A DNA stretch of 64,000 bases from the NCBI GenBank assembly GCA_027658995.1, contig JAQDQK010000017.1, forward strand, positions 12,402 to 76,401. The letters run 5' to 3'. Position numbers and translations under genes: made by a program. Shown in pieces: positions 19,302-27,709 of this stretch (the stretch's first letter is position 1; each line of letters opens with the position of its first letter). Below the pieces are notes generated by a model, which was given only the letters and a program-made list of their open reading frames with translations, made no database searches and was not told where the DNA came from. This DNA comes from Propionibacteriaceae bacterium AM104-82 (GTDB lineage Bacteria > Actinomycetota > Actinomycetes > Propionibacteriales > Propionibacteriaceae).

Positions 19302-20663
19302 TCAGCGGGACCCGCGGAGCGTGAGGCCCGCGTCGAACAGCAGGGCCGGGTCGACGCGCTCGGAGATCTCCCGCAGCCTGCTTCCCGTCCCACCCGGCCA
19401 GGCGAGTTCGGCCTGCCGAGCGCGGGTGTCGGAGGTGTAGGCCGAGTAGACGCCGGACGCGATCGCCTCGACGGGTTCCCAGGCGTCGTCGATCGCGGCG
19501 AGGCCGCCCGGCCGTGCCCAGAGCGAGACGAGCGCCTCCTGGTGGCGGTTCGCGAACGCGGTCGCGGCGGCAGGCTGGTCGGTGACCGCTCCCCCGAGTG
19601 ATCGCAACTCGACGAGGGCGGCGACGTCGTGCCGGAGGACCTCGCCCACCCGTTCGCCGAGCGCGCGGTCGGCGGTGTCGACGAGCGCGTCGCGCATCTG
19701 GATCTGCTGCTGCCCGACCTTCGGGCTGCGCGGGGTGGGGACGATGCCCGCGTAGGGCATCAGCGACGCGTCGTGCTGGACCAGCGGCGCGAGGCGCGCG
19801 AAGTCGGACACGACGGGCTGGGCCGCGGCGACGTCGGTGTCGGCCCACACGTTCCGGGCGACGCTGAGGTGGCGACCGTCGGGAAGTCGCTGCAGCATCA
19901 GGAAACTGGTGAACTCGCGCGGGGCGCCGCGCATCAGGTCTCCCCACGCATCGACGTAGCCTGCGAGGTCGTCGACGACCTGCTGGGCCGCCTGGTGGAT
20001 CACGACCACGTCGTCCTCGCCGATCCTGCGCGCCTCGAGATCGAGGTCGACCACGACTCCCGCTTGGGTGCATCCGCCGCGCAGCGCCCAGAACAGGTCG
20101 GGCCGGCGCTCGGCGTCGACGACGTGGACCGCCCCGTCCGCCGTCACGATGGTCGCCCGGCGGATCAGGTCGAGCGTCAGCCCGTGAGCCCGGACGAAGT
20201 AGCCGATGCCGCCGGCGGTGGCGAGGCCGCCCACGCCGGTGTCGCCCATGTTGCCGCTGGTGATGACCAGGCCGTGGCCGCTCAGTTCCGCGGCGACGTC
20301 GCCCCAGATGGCGCCCGCCTGGATCCGTGCCAGGCCCGCGTCGAGCACCTCGACGCGATTCAGCCCGGACAGGTCGAGGACGACTCCCCCGTCGTTGGTC
20401 GAGGAACCGGAGATGCCGTGCCCTCCCGAGCGGACCGAGAACGGCACATGACCGACGGAGCCCCTGAGCGCCGCGGCGTATCCGACGGCCGCCGCGACGT
20501 CGTCAACCTCGCGGGCCATCAGGACCAGGTCAGGGGCGCCGACGCGCATGTAGGACGAGGACAGGTAGGGGTAGCGGTCCGTGTCGGCGGGGGTGACCGC
20601 CAGGCGCTCGAGTTCGGCGGGCAGCGTCGGCCATCCCACGGGCAGCGGCGTCGACTGGGGCAT
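19302..20663 (-). CDS. FAD-binding oxidoreductase, berberine-bridge (BBE) type
   Basis: A 453-residue flavoprotein of the PCMH/BBE family. FAD-binding motifs are SVRSGGHGISG near residue 90, whose His usually links covalently to FAD, then ASSTNDGGVV-like and GGIGYFVRAHGLTLD segments. The Cys that makes the second covalent bond in bicovalent enzymes is replaced: the loop reads GNMGDTGVGG. The C terminus (RVDPALLFDAGLTL) is the short BBE tail. GGAAGGAGGAA precedes the ATG at 20663, which rules out longer upstream starts. Substrate unknown; sugars and secondary metabolites are typical. Confidence 0.85.
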   Translation of the reverse strand: MPQSTPLPVGWPTLPAELERLAVTPADTDRYPYLSSSYMRVGAPDLVLMAREVDDVAAAVGYAAALRGSVGHVPFSVRSGGHGISGSSTNDGGVVLDLSGLNRVEVLDAGLARIQAGAIWGDVAAELSGHGLVITSGNMGDTGVGGLATAGGIGYFVRAHGLTLDLIRRATIVTADGAVHVVDAERRPDLFWALRGGCTQAGVVVDLDLEARRIGEDDVVVIHQAAQQVVDDLAGYVDAWGDLMRGAPREFTSFLMLQRLPDGRHLSVARNVWADTDVAAAQPVVSDFARLAPLVQHDASLMPYAGIVPTPRSPKVGQQQIQMRDALVDTADRALGERVGEVLRHDVAALVELRSLGGAVTDQPAAATAFANRHQEALVSLWARPGGLAAIDDAWEPVEAIASGVYSAYTSDTRARQAELAWPGGTGSRLREISERVDPALLFDAGLTLRGSR

Positions 20664-20715
20664 CGGTTCCTCCCTTCCTGGACCGAGTCTGCCAGCCGAG
20701 GGCGACAACGCGCCG

Positions 20716-20721
20716 TACAGT
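20716..20721 (+). promoter_or_regulatory. -10 hexamer of a leaderless promoter for the HAD gene
   Basis: TACAGT, 6 nt before the ATG at 20728; no ribosome-binding site. Confidence 0.5.
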
Positions 20722-20727
20722 GACGCC

Positions 20728-21360
20728 ATGTTCCGCAACCTGATCTGGGACCTCGGCGGCACGCTCGTCGACACCTACCCGGCCCTCGACGCCACCCTCG
20801 CGGGCGTCGTCACGGCGCACGGCGGCGCGATCGACGTCGCGGACGTGGCCCGGCTGACCCGTCGATCCACAGGTGAGGCGATCGCGGCCCTCTCGGGGCG
20901 CTTCGGCATCCCCGAGGAGGCGTTCCGCGACGCCGAGGCCGCCCTGAAGCGGCGCTGGGAGCACGACCCGGCGCCCGCGATGCCTGGAGCGGCGGCGCTC
21001 TTCGCGGACGTGCGGGAGGCGGGCGGCCTGAACCTGGTCGTGACGCACCGCGATCGCGCCTCGGCGACCTCCCTGCTCGACGGGCTCGGGCTGAGCGTCG
21101 ACGGCCTGATCTCGACGGCGGACGGGTACCCGCGCAAGCCCGACCCGGAGATGTACCGGGTGCTGCTTGAGGAGCACGGCTTGGATCCCGCCGACTGCCT
21201 CGCGGTGGGCGACCGGCCCATCGACGCGGAGGCGGCGCGGGCGGCCGGACTGACCGCCGCGACGCTCGAGTCGGCGGCGGCCCCCGTCGACGACGAGGCG
21301 GAGCACTCCGTCGAGACCCTCGACCAACTGCGGCCGTTACTCGGCCTCTCCAGCGAATAG
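20728..21360 (+). CDS. HAD-family hydrolase
   Basis: A 210-residue HAD protein of the phosphoglycolate phosphatase-like subfamily with a helical cap (residues about 15-85). Motif I reads WDLGGTLVDT: the nucleophile Asp is present, but the second Asp that acts as general acid in DxD is Gly. Motif II is VVTHRD, motif III includes RKPDPE and motif IV is AVGDRPID. Homologues with the WDLGGT start are common, so this is a subfamily trait; catalysis may be slow or of another type. It is divergent from the BBE flavoprotein gene. Confidence 0.85.
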   Translation: MFRNLIWDLGGTLVDTYPALDATLAGVVTAHGGAIDVADVARLTRRSTGEAIAALSGRFGIPEEAFRDAEAALKRRWEHDPAPAMPGAAALFADVREAGGLNLVVTHRDRASATSLLDGLGLSVDGLISTADGYPRKPDPEMYRVLLEEHGLDPADCLAVGDRPIDAEAARAAGLTAATLESAAAPVDDEAEHSVETLDQLRPLLGLSSE

Positions 21361-21384
21361 ACAGAACGCGACCGGAGACACGCC

Positions 21385-22155
21385 CTAAAGGTCGGCGTAG
21401 TCCTCGGTGTAGCCGAGCAGCAGCAGATCCTTGCCCTCGATGACCTTGGGCATCTCGTCCCAGCCGGGCGCGTCGGGTGCCCCGTATGCGGAGACGAGGT
21501 CGGCGACCACCGCGGCGGCCTCCTCGGCACCGAGCGGCTGGTCGCGTTCGAAGCCGAGCCACGAGGCGCCCTCACCGAAGAGTCGGTACCCGTGCCGCTG
21601 CTGGAGGTGCCAGGCCAGCGCATGGTTGGCGAAGACGTCGAGGTCGCCGCTGAAGTAGCCGTTCGGGGCGCCAGCCAGCACGAGGTCGTCCGCGTCGACC
21701 GGGACCGTGAGGAGGTGCGAGACGCGGTCGAGGAGCAGGTTGGGCTCGGAGTTGACCCTCACGAGCGCCGCGACATCGGCCTCGTTGGTCGACAGCCGCT
21801 CGGCGATGCCCTCGAGAGGTGTGGTGCCGCGCTGCTCGGCGAGCAGCCGGGCGAGTCGCATCGCCTGCGCGAGTTCGTGGCGCGCGTCGGCGGCGTCGTC
21901 CCATTCCTCGCCGTCGGACGGCGCGCCCCATTCGTCGTCGGGGACCTCGAGTTCGTCGGCCTCCCAGGCGTGCATGCTCGTGTAGGCGGCCTGGTCGATG
22001 TCGTCGAGCGTGATCAGGACCCGGTATTCGGGGACGGCGGTTCGGGCCTCCCTGACGGTGGCGACGAGTTGGCCGATGTCCTCGACGCCGCTGACCCGGA
22101 CGGTGGCGAAGCCGTTGAACGCGCCGGGCTGGCCCTCGATGTCGCTGATCTCCAT
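21385..22155 (-). CDS. Uncharacterised acidic protein
   Basis: A 256-residue soluble, acidic protein that I do not recognise. The first 60 residues look like an alpha/beta unit (VRVSGVEDIGQLVATVREA, then YRVLITLDDIDQAAY), followed by a very acidic loop (about residues 75-90). The rest is largely helical and ends with two strands (KDLLLLGYTEDYADL). No signal peptide or TM. TAGCGT lies 6 nt before the ATG with no ribosome-binding site, so it is likely leaderless. It converges with the HAD gene 24 bp away and is unlinked to other genes. Confidence 0.6.
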   Translation of the reverse strand: MEISDIEGQPGAFNGFATVRVSGVEDIGQLVATVREARTAVPEYRVLITLDDIDQAAYTSMHAWEADELEVPDDEWGAPSDGEEWDDAADARHELAQAMRLARLLAEQRGTTPLEGIAERLSTNEADVAALVRVNSEPNLLLDRVSHLLTVPVDADDLVLAGAPNGYFSGDLDVFANHALAWHLQQRHGYRLFGEGASWLGFERDQPLGAEEAAAVVADLVSAYGAPDAPGWDEMPKVIEGKDLLLLGYTEDYADL

Positions 22156-22161
22156 GGGCCA

Positions 22162-22167
22162 ACGCTA
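22162..22167 (-). promoter_or_regulatory. -10 hexamer of a leaderless promoter
   Basis: TAGCGT on the minus strand, 6 nt before the ATG of the uncharacterised acidic protein gene. Confidence 0.45.
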
Positions 22168-22212
22168 GTGACCCACAGGTGCACGGATGGCTGGACTGTC
22201 GGCAGAAACGGG

Positions 22213-22243
22213 CGCTGCCCCCGATCGGCGATCGGGGGCAGCG
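22213..22243 (-). terminator. Terminator hairpin after the frameshifted surface-protein gene
   Basis: Perfect 14-bp GC-rich stem with a 3-nt loop, starting 10 nt beyond the stop codon at 22254. No U tract. Its closeness to the stop shows that the protein really ends at LPSTGN. Confidence 0.8.
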
Positions 22244-22253
22244 GCTCAGTTCG

Positions 22254-24062
22254 TCAGTTGCCGGTCGACGGCAGCCCTGGCTTGGGCGGCTTCGTCGGGG
22301 TGGGCGTGGTCGGGGTCGCGGTGGGCCTGGGCGTTGCGGTCGGCGAGAGAGTCGGCTGCGGCGAGGTGCTCGGCGAGGCCGAGGGCGTCGGCGAGGGGGA
22401 CGCGCTTGGCGTCGGCGAGGCGGTCGGCGGCTGGGTGCCCGTCGGGGTGGGCGTCGGGGTCGGGGTGACGACCGCCGGCTTCACCTGCACCTCCGCCCTG
22501 GCCTCGTCGGAGGCGACCGTGCGTTCCTCGTCGCCCAACGTCCAGTCGGCCGTCGCGGTGGCGACGTTGACGATCTTCCCGTCGGTGGCGGCCGCGACGT
22601 TGGCGTCGGTCAGGGTCAGAGACCCGGTGCAGGTGACCTTTGCCTCGGGCGCGAGCGGGCCGTCGGGGCAGGTGACGGGCAGCATCGGGTCGTCGACCGC
22701 GACGCCGGCGACGGGGACGGTGCCGGTGTTGGTGACCTCGAAGGTGTAGTCGACGCTCTCGCCGGGTTGACCGATCCCGTCGCCGTTGCCGTCGACCAGG
22801 TGCGCGGTCTTGGTCAGCGCGATCCCGGCCTTGACGACGGTGACGGTGAGCTTGGCGTCCTCGGCACAGTCGCCGCTGACCACGCGGTAGCCGATCGGAT
22901 CGGGGGTTCCGGTGAACTGGTCGTCGGCCTCGAAGCGGACCGCGTTGTCGACGACGGTGTAGGTGCCCTCGGGGCGGGCGAGTTCGGTGACGCTCGCCCC
23001 GTCGTCTCCGATCAGCGCGACGGTTGAGCCGGCCGGCGCGGTGTCGTTGCCGAGCACCGCGATGGTGGTGGTCTCCCCCGCCGCGACCGTTGCCGAGTCG
23101 TCGGCAAGATCAAGGGGGTTGACGGTGAACTCCTGCCAGTCGCCGTTGCCCGCCTCGTTCCAGGCTGAGACCCGGAAGCTGTAGGTGAGCGCCGGATCGA
23201 GGCCGGTGACGGTGCGGGACTTCCCGGTGCTTGCCGCGTGCGGGGCCACCGCCCAGCCAGAGCCGGAGTCGACCTCGACCACGTAATCGAGCACCGGCGA
23301 GCCCTGGTAGTGCGCGAGCCCGGTGTCGGGATCGGTGGTCAGGCAGTCCCAGGTCAGCGTGACGGAGGTCTTGTCGTCGGAGTAGGAGGCGCAGGCCCCG
23401 TTCACCGGCTCAGGGGTCTTGCCGAGGATCATCACGCGCGCACCGCTGGTGCCCTCAGCGACGGTGACGTACATCCGACCGTTGGCGTCGAAGGCGAGGC
23501 CGCGCGGAGTGGTCAGGCCCGGGATGACGGTGTTGTTGGTGGCGCCGCGGATGGCGGAGCCGGAATAGGTGGCGAGGTAGTTGCCGTCCTTGTCCCATTC
23601 GATCAGTGCGCCGGTGTTCTGCCCCCAGGCGAAGACGTGCTGGGTCCTCGGCTCGACCGCCGCGCCCATCACGACCTGGTTCGCGAACCAGTCGGGGAAG
23701 GCGAACTGCTTGACGACGGCGCCAGACGGGTCGCGCTTCTCCAGGAACGGGTGGAGGGTGGGCTCGTCGCGGAAGTTGACGAGCGGGATGTAGAGCGAGC
23801 CGTCGACGGGGTCGACCGCGACGCTGTACGGGTTGCGGTAGACCTTGTCGGGCAGGTCGAGGTCGATCGCCTTGGCGGGGGTGCCGTCCTGGTTGAAGTA
23901 GACGAGCCTGTCGGCGATCTCGGAGTTGGTGACCATCAGGCCGTCAGGGGTGACGGCGGATCCGGTGTGGTAGAGCACGACGCCCGGCTCGCGGTGCTGG
24001 CCCCAGGGGGCGGAGTATCCGGCGCCGCCGACCAGGGTCAGGTCGGGCCCGAAGATGCTCAT
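22254..24062 (-). CDS. Surface protein, C-terminal part of a frameshifted gene
   Basis: A 602-residue product if translated from the ATG at 24062. It holds the rest of a beta-propeller (about residues 1-185), an Fn3-like domain (TLTWDC, then SFRVSAWNEAGNGDW), a cadherin/Ig-like domain (VLGNDTAPAG), a DUF11 domain (ALTKTAHLVDGNGDG) and a Pro/Thr/Ser-rich stalk. It ends LPSTGN: an LPxTG-like motif but no TM helix or basic tail. It has no signal peptide of its own; that lies in the preceding ORF, which ends four bases into this one. One extra G in a G4 run would fuse them into about 813 residues. The break may be mutation, sequencing error or slippage. Confidence 0.7.
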   Translation of the reverse strand: MSIFGPDLTLVGGAGYSAPWGQHREPGVVLYHTGSAVTPDGLMVTNSEIADRLVYFNQDGTPAKAIDLDLPDKVYRNPYSVAVDPVDGSLYIPLVNFRDEPTLHPFLEKRDPSGAVVKQFAFPDWFANQVVMGAAVEPRTQHVFAWGQNTGALIEWDKDGNYLATYSGSAIRGATNNTVIPGLTTPRGLAFDANGRMYVTVAEGTSGARVMILGKTPEPVNGACASYSDDKTSVTLTWDCLTTDPDTGLAHYQGSPVLDYVVEVDSGSGWAVAPHAASTGKSRTVTGLDPALTYSFRVSAWNEAGNGDWQEFTVNPLDLADDSATVAAGETTTIAVLGNDTAPAGSTVALIGDDGASVTELARPEGTYTVVDNAVRFEADDQFTGTPDPIGYRVVSGDCAEDAKLTVTVVKAGIALTKTAHLVDGNGDGIGQPGESVDYTFEVTNTGTVPVAGVAVDDPMLPVTCPDGPLAPEAKVTCTGSLTLTDANVAAATDGKIVNVATATADWTLGDEERTVASDEARAEVQVKPAVVTPTPTPTPTGTQPPTASPTPSASPSPTPSASPSTSPQPTLSPTATPRPTATPTTPTPTKPPKPGLPSTGN

Positions 24063-24694
24063 GGCCCCGGAACCTTGGCCGCAAGGGGCGCGACGGCCTC
24101 CGAGTCGGCCACGAAGGCCCTGCCGTCGGGGGTGAACGCGATCCCGCGGGGGCCGTGCTGCGTCATGGGGCCCGGGTAGGTGTAGGTGGTGCGATCGGGC
24201 GAGGCGACGTAACGGCCCCCGAGGCCGACGCTCCTGCCCGCCGAGTCCCCGTTGTTCCAGACGGAGGAGGCCGAGTAGCCGCCGTCTCCTACGTAGCTGG
24301 TGAGGGCCGCCTCCGAGCCGGCACCTGCCTCGTCTCCGGTCAAGCCGTAGCGGAACACCCGCGGGGTGCCGGTCTGGCATGGGGTCTGCGGGTAGCCGGC
24401 CAACCGGCACAGCGTCGCGTTGTACACGACCTTGCCGGAGTCGGTGACCCACAGCGAGTCGTCGGTTGGGCTGAACGCCAACCCGTAGTTGTAGGTCCGG
24501 CCTTCGAGCGTCTCGATGTCGCCGACGAAGCCCCACTTTCCGGTTCCCTGGGCCTTCCCCGGAACGGTCGTGACGCTCGTCACCGAGCCGGTGTCACCGG
24601 GGGCCGCGGCGGCCGGCCCGGCAGGCAGGATCGCGGCGGCGACGAGCGCCCCCGCAGCGAGCAGGCAGGCGGCCTGCACACGACGGGTCTTCAT
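24059..24694 (-). CDS. Surface protein, N-terminal part of a frameshifted gene
   Basis: A 211-residue ORF with a clear signal peptide (basic MKTRR, hydrophobic core, AAAAP cleavage region) and then the first blades of a beta-propeller (YNYGLAFSPTDDSLWVTDSG, later GPRGIAFTPDGRAFVADS). It stops inside a blade at AAKVPGP. The next frame carries straight on with AMSIFGPDLTLVGG and further blades, so this is the 5' half of one broken gene. The TGA overlaps the downstream ATG as ATGA, so coupled translation of a second, unexported fragment is possible but would not give an exported protein. Confidence 0.7.
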   Translation of the reverse strand: MKTRRVQAACLLAAGALVAAAILPAGPAAAAPGDTGSVTSVTTVPGKAQGTGKWGFVGDIETLEGRTYNYGLAFSPTDDSLWVTDSGKVVYNATLCRLAGYPQTPCQTGTPRVFRYGLTGDEAGAGSEAALTSYVGDGGYSASSVWNNGDSAGRSVGLGGRYVASPDRTTYTYPGPMTQHGPRGIAFTPDGRAFVADSEAVAPLAAKVPGP

Positions 24695-24799
24695 GCACGG
24701 TTCTTTCAGTAGCTGGCGCGCACTCGCGCGCGTGCTAAGTCTACTGACAATGCACGTTGACTACTGACATCGCCCCCGATTAACGAGCGGCGGCAGCGC

Positions 24800-25723
24800 T
24801 CAGGCGATCCCCTCGAAGAGGTCGGCGGCGGGGCCGTCGCTGACCGGGAAGGGCTGACCGAACCCGAGCATGTAGGCCTCGCCTGCGCCGGGCAGTTCCT
24901 GCACGATCTGGAAGAACTGCCAGAACGGCTGCGAGGTGTCGACCTGGCTGCGGTAGTTCGCAAGCGCGCGGCGGCAGATGTCGAGGTAGGGGCCGGTCTC
25001 GATGACGGCGACCACCTGGGACGGGTCGGGGCCGAAGCTGTCGGGGTCCCGCTCGTTGTCGGGCCACAGTTCGATGCCGCGTTCCTTGGCGATCTGGTAC
25101 GCCTCGCGCCACATGGCGGTGTTGTGCGAGTTCCACAGCACGCGGCTGATCTCCCAGGGGGCGCCCAGTTCGGGGCGGTGCGACGGGGACGCGGCGAGCA
25201 CGGTGGCGTACATCGCGACCCGGTGGGCCTGGATGTGGTCGGGGTGGCCGTAGTTGCCGTGCGGGTCGTAGGTGATCAGCACCTGGGGGCGGCGGTCTCG
25301 GATCACCTCGACGAGCAGGTCGGCGGCCTCGAGCAGGTCGGCGTTCCAGAACGCGTTGTCCGGCATCTCGGCGGGCACCGCGGCCCTGCCCTTGTCGTCG
25401 GTGGTCATGCCCGAGTCGTGGTAGCGCCCTGCCCCGCCGAGGAACAGGTGGTCGGTGACGCCGATGATGTTCATGGCGTCGCCGATCTCTCCGAGCCGGT
25501 GCTGGCCGAGTTCGGTTGGCGTGAAGTGTGCCCATTCGGGAACCAGGATCTCGCCCAACTCGCCGAGCGTGCAGGTGACGAGCGTCACCTGAGCCCCCTC
25601 GGCGAGGTAGCGGGCCATCGTTGCGGAGGTCTGGCTCGATTCGTCGTCGGGGTGAGCGTGGACGAGGAGCAGGCGGCGGTCGGCAATCACGGCGCCCAGC
25701 ATAGGTTCATCTGCGGAGTTCAT
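24800..25723 (-). CDS. mshB: N-acetyl-GlcN-inositol deacetylase, mycothiol biosynthesis
   Basis: A 307-residue zinc-dependent deacetylase of the LmbE/PIG-L family. MshB removes the acetyl group from GlcNAc-inositol, the second step of mycothiol synthesis. Zinc ligands are in HAHPDDE near residue 22 and in HPDHIQAHR near residue 157, with TCTLGELGE between. Length fits MshB. The related mycothiol S-conjugate amidase (Mca) is an alternative, but the sequence looks closer to MshB. The start at 25723 overlaps the FMN reductase stop by ATGA; 25702 is a second choice. Being coupled to a redox pair suggests a thiol or oxidative-stress context. Confidence 0.85.
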   Translation of the reverse strand: MNSADEPMLGAVIADRRLLLVHAHPDDESSQTSATMARYLAEGAQVTLVTCTLGELGEILVPEWAHFTPTELGQHRLGEIGDAMNIIGVTDHLFLGGAGRYHDSGMTTDDKGRAAVPAEMPDNAFWNADLLEAADLLVEVIRDRRPQVLITYDPHGNYGHPDHIQAHRVAMYATVLAASPSHRPELGAPWEISRVLWNSHNTAMWREAYQIAKERGIELWPDNERDPDSFGPDPSQVVAVIETGPYLDICRRALANYRSQVDTSQPFWQFFQIVQELPGAGEAYMLGFGQPFPVSDGPAADLFEGIA

Positions 25724-26313
25724 CGACGAAGGAGGGTCGCGAAGTCGACGAAGTCGTCGTCCTTGGCCTTTCGCGGCGCGCCGACGATCGCGTCGGCCAG
25801 CTCGTCCGTGGCCTGTGCGACGCGGCCCGCGAGCGAGACGGCTCCCGCCCCGCCGAAGTCGGAGGTCGCGGCGAAGACGCCGGTGCGCACCGGGAGGGCT
25901 CCCAGGTAGCTGAACAGGGGACGCATCGCGAAGTCGATCATCAGCGAGTGGCGCTCCGTGCCTCCGGTGGCGGCCAGCAGCACCGGCTTGCCCGTCAGAG
26001 TGCCCGGCTCAAGGATGTCGAAGAAGCTCTTCACGAGCCCGCTGATCGACGCGGAGAAGGTGGGGCTGACGACGACGAGCGCGTCGGCCTCTGCCACGTC
26101 CTCGACGACGCGGGCGAGGTCGCCCGTCGGGAAGCCGGTGAGCATGGCGTCGGTGATGGGGTGCGCGAGTTCGCGCAGTTCGACGATCTGCGCGTCGAGG
26201 TCCTCGCCCTTGAGGGCGAGCGCATCACGCAGCCGGGCGACGATGTCGTCGCTCAGCACGCGTGTGCTGGAGGGCGACCCGAGGCCGCCGGAGATCACGA
26301 CGATGCGAGACAT
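25720..26313 (-). CDS. LLM-partnered FMN reductase (CE1759 type)
   Basis: A 197-residue NAD(P)H-dependent FMN reductase of the flavodoxin-like fold. FMN phosphate-binding loop [11 protein letters not shown] is near residue 7, the flavin-site segment [19 protein letters not shown] near residue 81, and a [10 protein letters not shown] loop near residue 108. It follows the luciferase-like monooxygenase by 63 bp. Paired families of this kind (CE1758 monooxygenase with CE1759 reductase) are known; the reductase should supply reduced FMN to the monooxygenase. Confidence 0.87.
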   Translation of the reverse strand: MSRIVVISGGLGSPSSTRVLSDDIVARLRDALALKGEDLDAQIVELRELAHPITDAMLTGFPTGDLARVVEDVAEADALVVVSPTFSASISGLVKSFFDILEPGTLTGKPVLLAATGGTERHSLMIDFAMRPLFSYLGALPVRTGVFAATSDFGGAGAVSLAGRVAQATDELADAIVGAPRKAKDDDFVDFATLLRR

Positions 26314-26376
26314 GTGTGCTTGTCCTATCGGTTGGCTTGTGGGCGGGTCCGCCGGGCGGCGGACCCGCTGTGCTGG

Positions 26377-27528
26377 TCAGAGCTGGTTGTCGTCCTCGGC
26401 GCGGGTGCCGGTCCACTTGTCGGTCTGCGGCTCCTCCATGTTCTGAAGGACGGGGCCTCCAGCGGCGGCGACCATCGACGCGTGCGTCGGGCCGTCGGGC
26501 ACGCCGGCGGGGCGAAGTGCCGCGAACTCCTTGCGGAGCACCGGGACGACCTCCTCGCCGAGCAGGTCAAGCTGCTCGAGCACCGTCTTGACGGGCAGGC
26601 CTGCGTGATCCATCAGGAAGAGCTGGCGCTGGTAGTCGCCCGCGTAGTCGCGGAAGCTCAGCACCCGCTCAATGACCTGCTGGGGCGACCCGACCGTCAG
26701 CGGGGTCTCCCGCGTGAAGTCCTCGAGCGAGGGTCCGCCGCCGTAGACGGGGGCCTTGTCGAAGTAGGGGCGGAACTCATTGACGGCGTCCTGCGAGTTC
26801 TTCCGCATGAACACCTGGCCGCCGAGTCCGACGATCGCCTGCTCGTAGGTGCCGTGTCCGTAGTGCTCGAAGCGGCGACGGTACAGGTCGACCATCCGGC
26901 GGGTGTGGGACGAGGGCCAGAAGATGTTGTTGTGGAAGAAGCCGTCGCCGTAGTAGGCGGCCTGCTCCGCGATCTCGGGCGAGCGGATCGAGCCGTGCCA
27001 CACGAAGGGCGCGACACCGTCGAGCGGCCGCGGGGTGGCGGTGAAGCCGTGCAGCGGGGTGCGGAACTTGCCCTCCCAGTTGACGACGTCCTCGTGCCAC
27101 AGCTCGTGCAGCAGGGCGTAGTTCTCCACCGCAAGGGCGATGCCGTCGCGGATGTCCTTGCCGAACCACGGGTAGACCGGGCCGGTGTTGCCGCGGCCGA
27201 GCGTGAGGTCCATCCGCCCGTCAAGCAGGTGCTGCAGGGTGGCGTAGTCCTCGGCGATGCGCACCGGGTCGGTGGTGGTGATCAGCGTGGTGGCCGTGGA
27301 AAGAATGATGTGCTTGGTCTGCGCACCGATGTAGGCCATCGTCGTGGTCGGCGAGGACGCGACGAACGGCGGGTTGTGGTGCTGACCGACGGCGACGACG
27401 TCCAGGCCGACCTCTTCCGCCTTCAGCGCGATCTCGATGGTCGCCTTGATGCGCTCGTGCTCGGTCGGCGTGCGACCGGTGGTGGGGTCGGTGGTGACGT
27501 CTCCGACCGAGAAGATGCCGAACTGCAT
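26377..27528 (-). CDS. LLM-class FMN-dependent monooxygenase (CE1758 type)
   Basis: A 383-residue bacterial luciferase-like protein. The TIM-barrel start MQFGIFSVGD, the AVGQHHNPPF segment near residue 47 and LGRGNTGPVYPWFG near residue 115 match the family. It should use reduced FMN and O2 to oxidise an unknown substrate. AAGGAGG lies before the ATG at 27528, so the open frame upstream is not coding. First gene of an operon with the FMN reductase and mshB. An imperfect 20-bp palindrome lies 35 bp upstream and may bind a MarR- or HxlR-type regulator. Confidence 0.88.
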   Translation of the reverse strand: MQFGIFSVGDVTTDPTTGRTPTEHERIKATIEIALKAEEVGLDVVAVGQHHNPPFVASSPTTTMAYIGAQTKHIILSTATTLITTTDPVRIAEDYATLQHLLDGRMDLTLGRGNTGPVYPWFGKDIRDGIALAVENYALLHELWHEDVVNWEGKFRTPLHGFTATPRPLDGVAPFVWHGSIRSPEIAEQAAYYGDGFFHNNIFWPSSHTRRMVDLYRRRFEHYGHGTYEQAIVGLGGQVFMRKNSQDAVNEFRPYFDKAPVYGGGPSLEDFTRETPLTVGSPQQVIERVLSFRDYAGDYQRQLFLMDHAGLPVKTVLEQLDLLGEEVVPVLRKEFAALRPAGVPDGPTHASMVAAAGGPVLQNMEEPQTDKWTGTRAEDDNQL

Positions 27529-27562
27529 GGTTGCCTCCTTGTTGCTCTCACCAGGGTACAAC

Positions 27563-27582
27563 ATGATTGAGTATTCAACTAT
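27563..27582 (-). promoter_or_regulatory. Candidate operator of the LLM monooxygenase operon
   Basis: A 20-bp imperfect palindrome (14 of 20 symmetric) centred on TTGAGTATTCAA, in an AT-rich patch unusual for this genome, 35 bp before the start codon. The regulator is not in the window. Confidence 0.4.
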
Positions 27583-27663
27583 TCCCTGGCGGTGCCACCC
27601 CTCACGGGTGAGGCTACGCCTCCACTGCCCGGTCGACGCCCAACCGAAGGGCTGGACATGCAA

Positions 27664-27693
27664 AAGCCGCGAGCGCCATGGCACGCGCGGCTT
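27664..27693 (-). terminator. Terminator after the Gly/Gln-rich membrane protein gene
   Basis: AAGCCGCG and CGCGGCTT form a stem around a 14-nt loop; on the minus strand it is followed by TTTT. It lies 17 bp beyond the stop at 27710. Confidence 0.75.
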
Positions 27694-27709
27694 CGCTTCT
27701 GGTGGTTGG

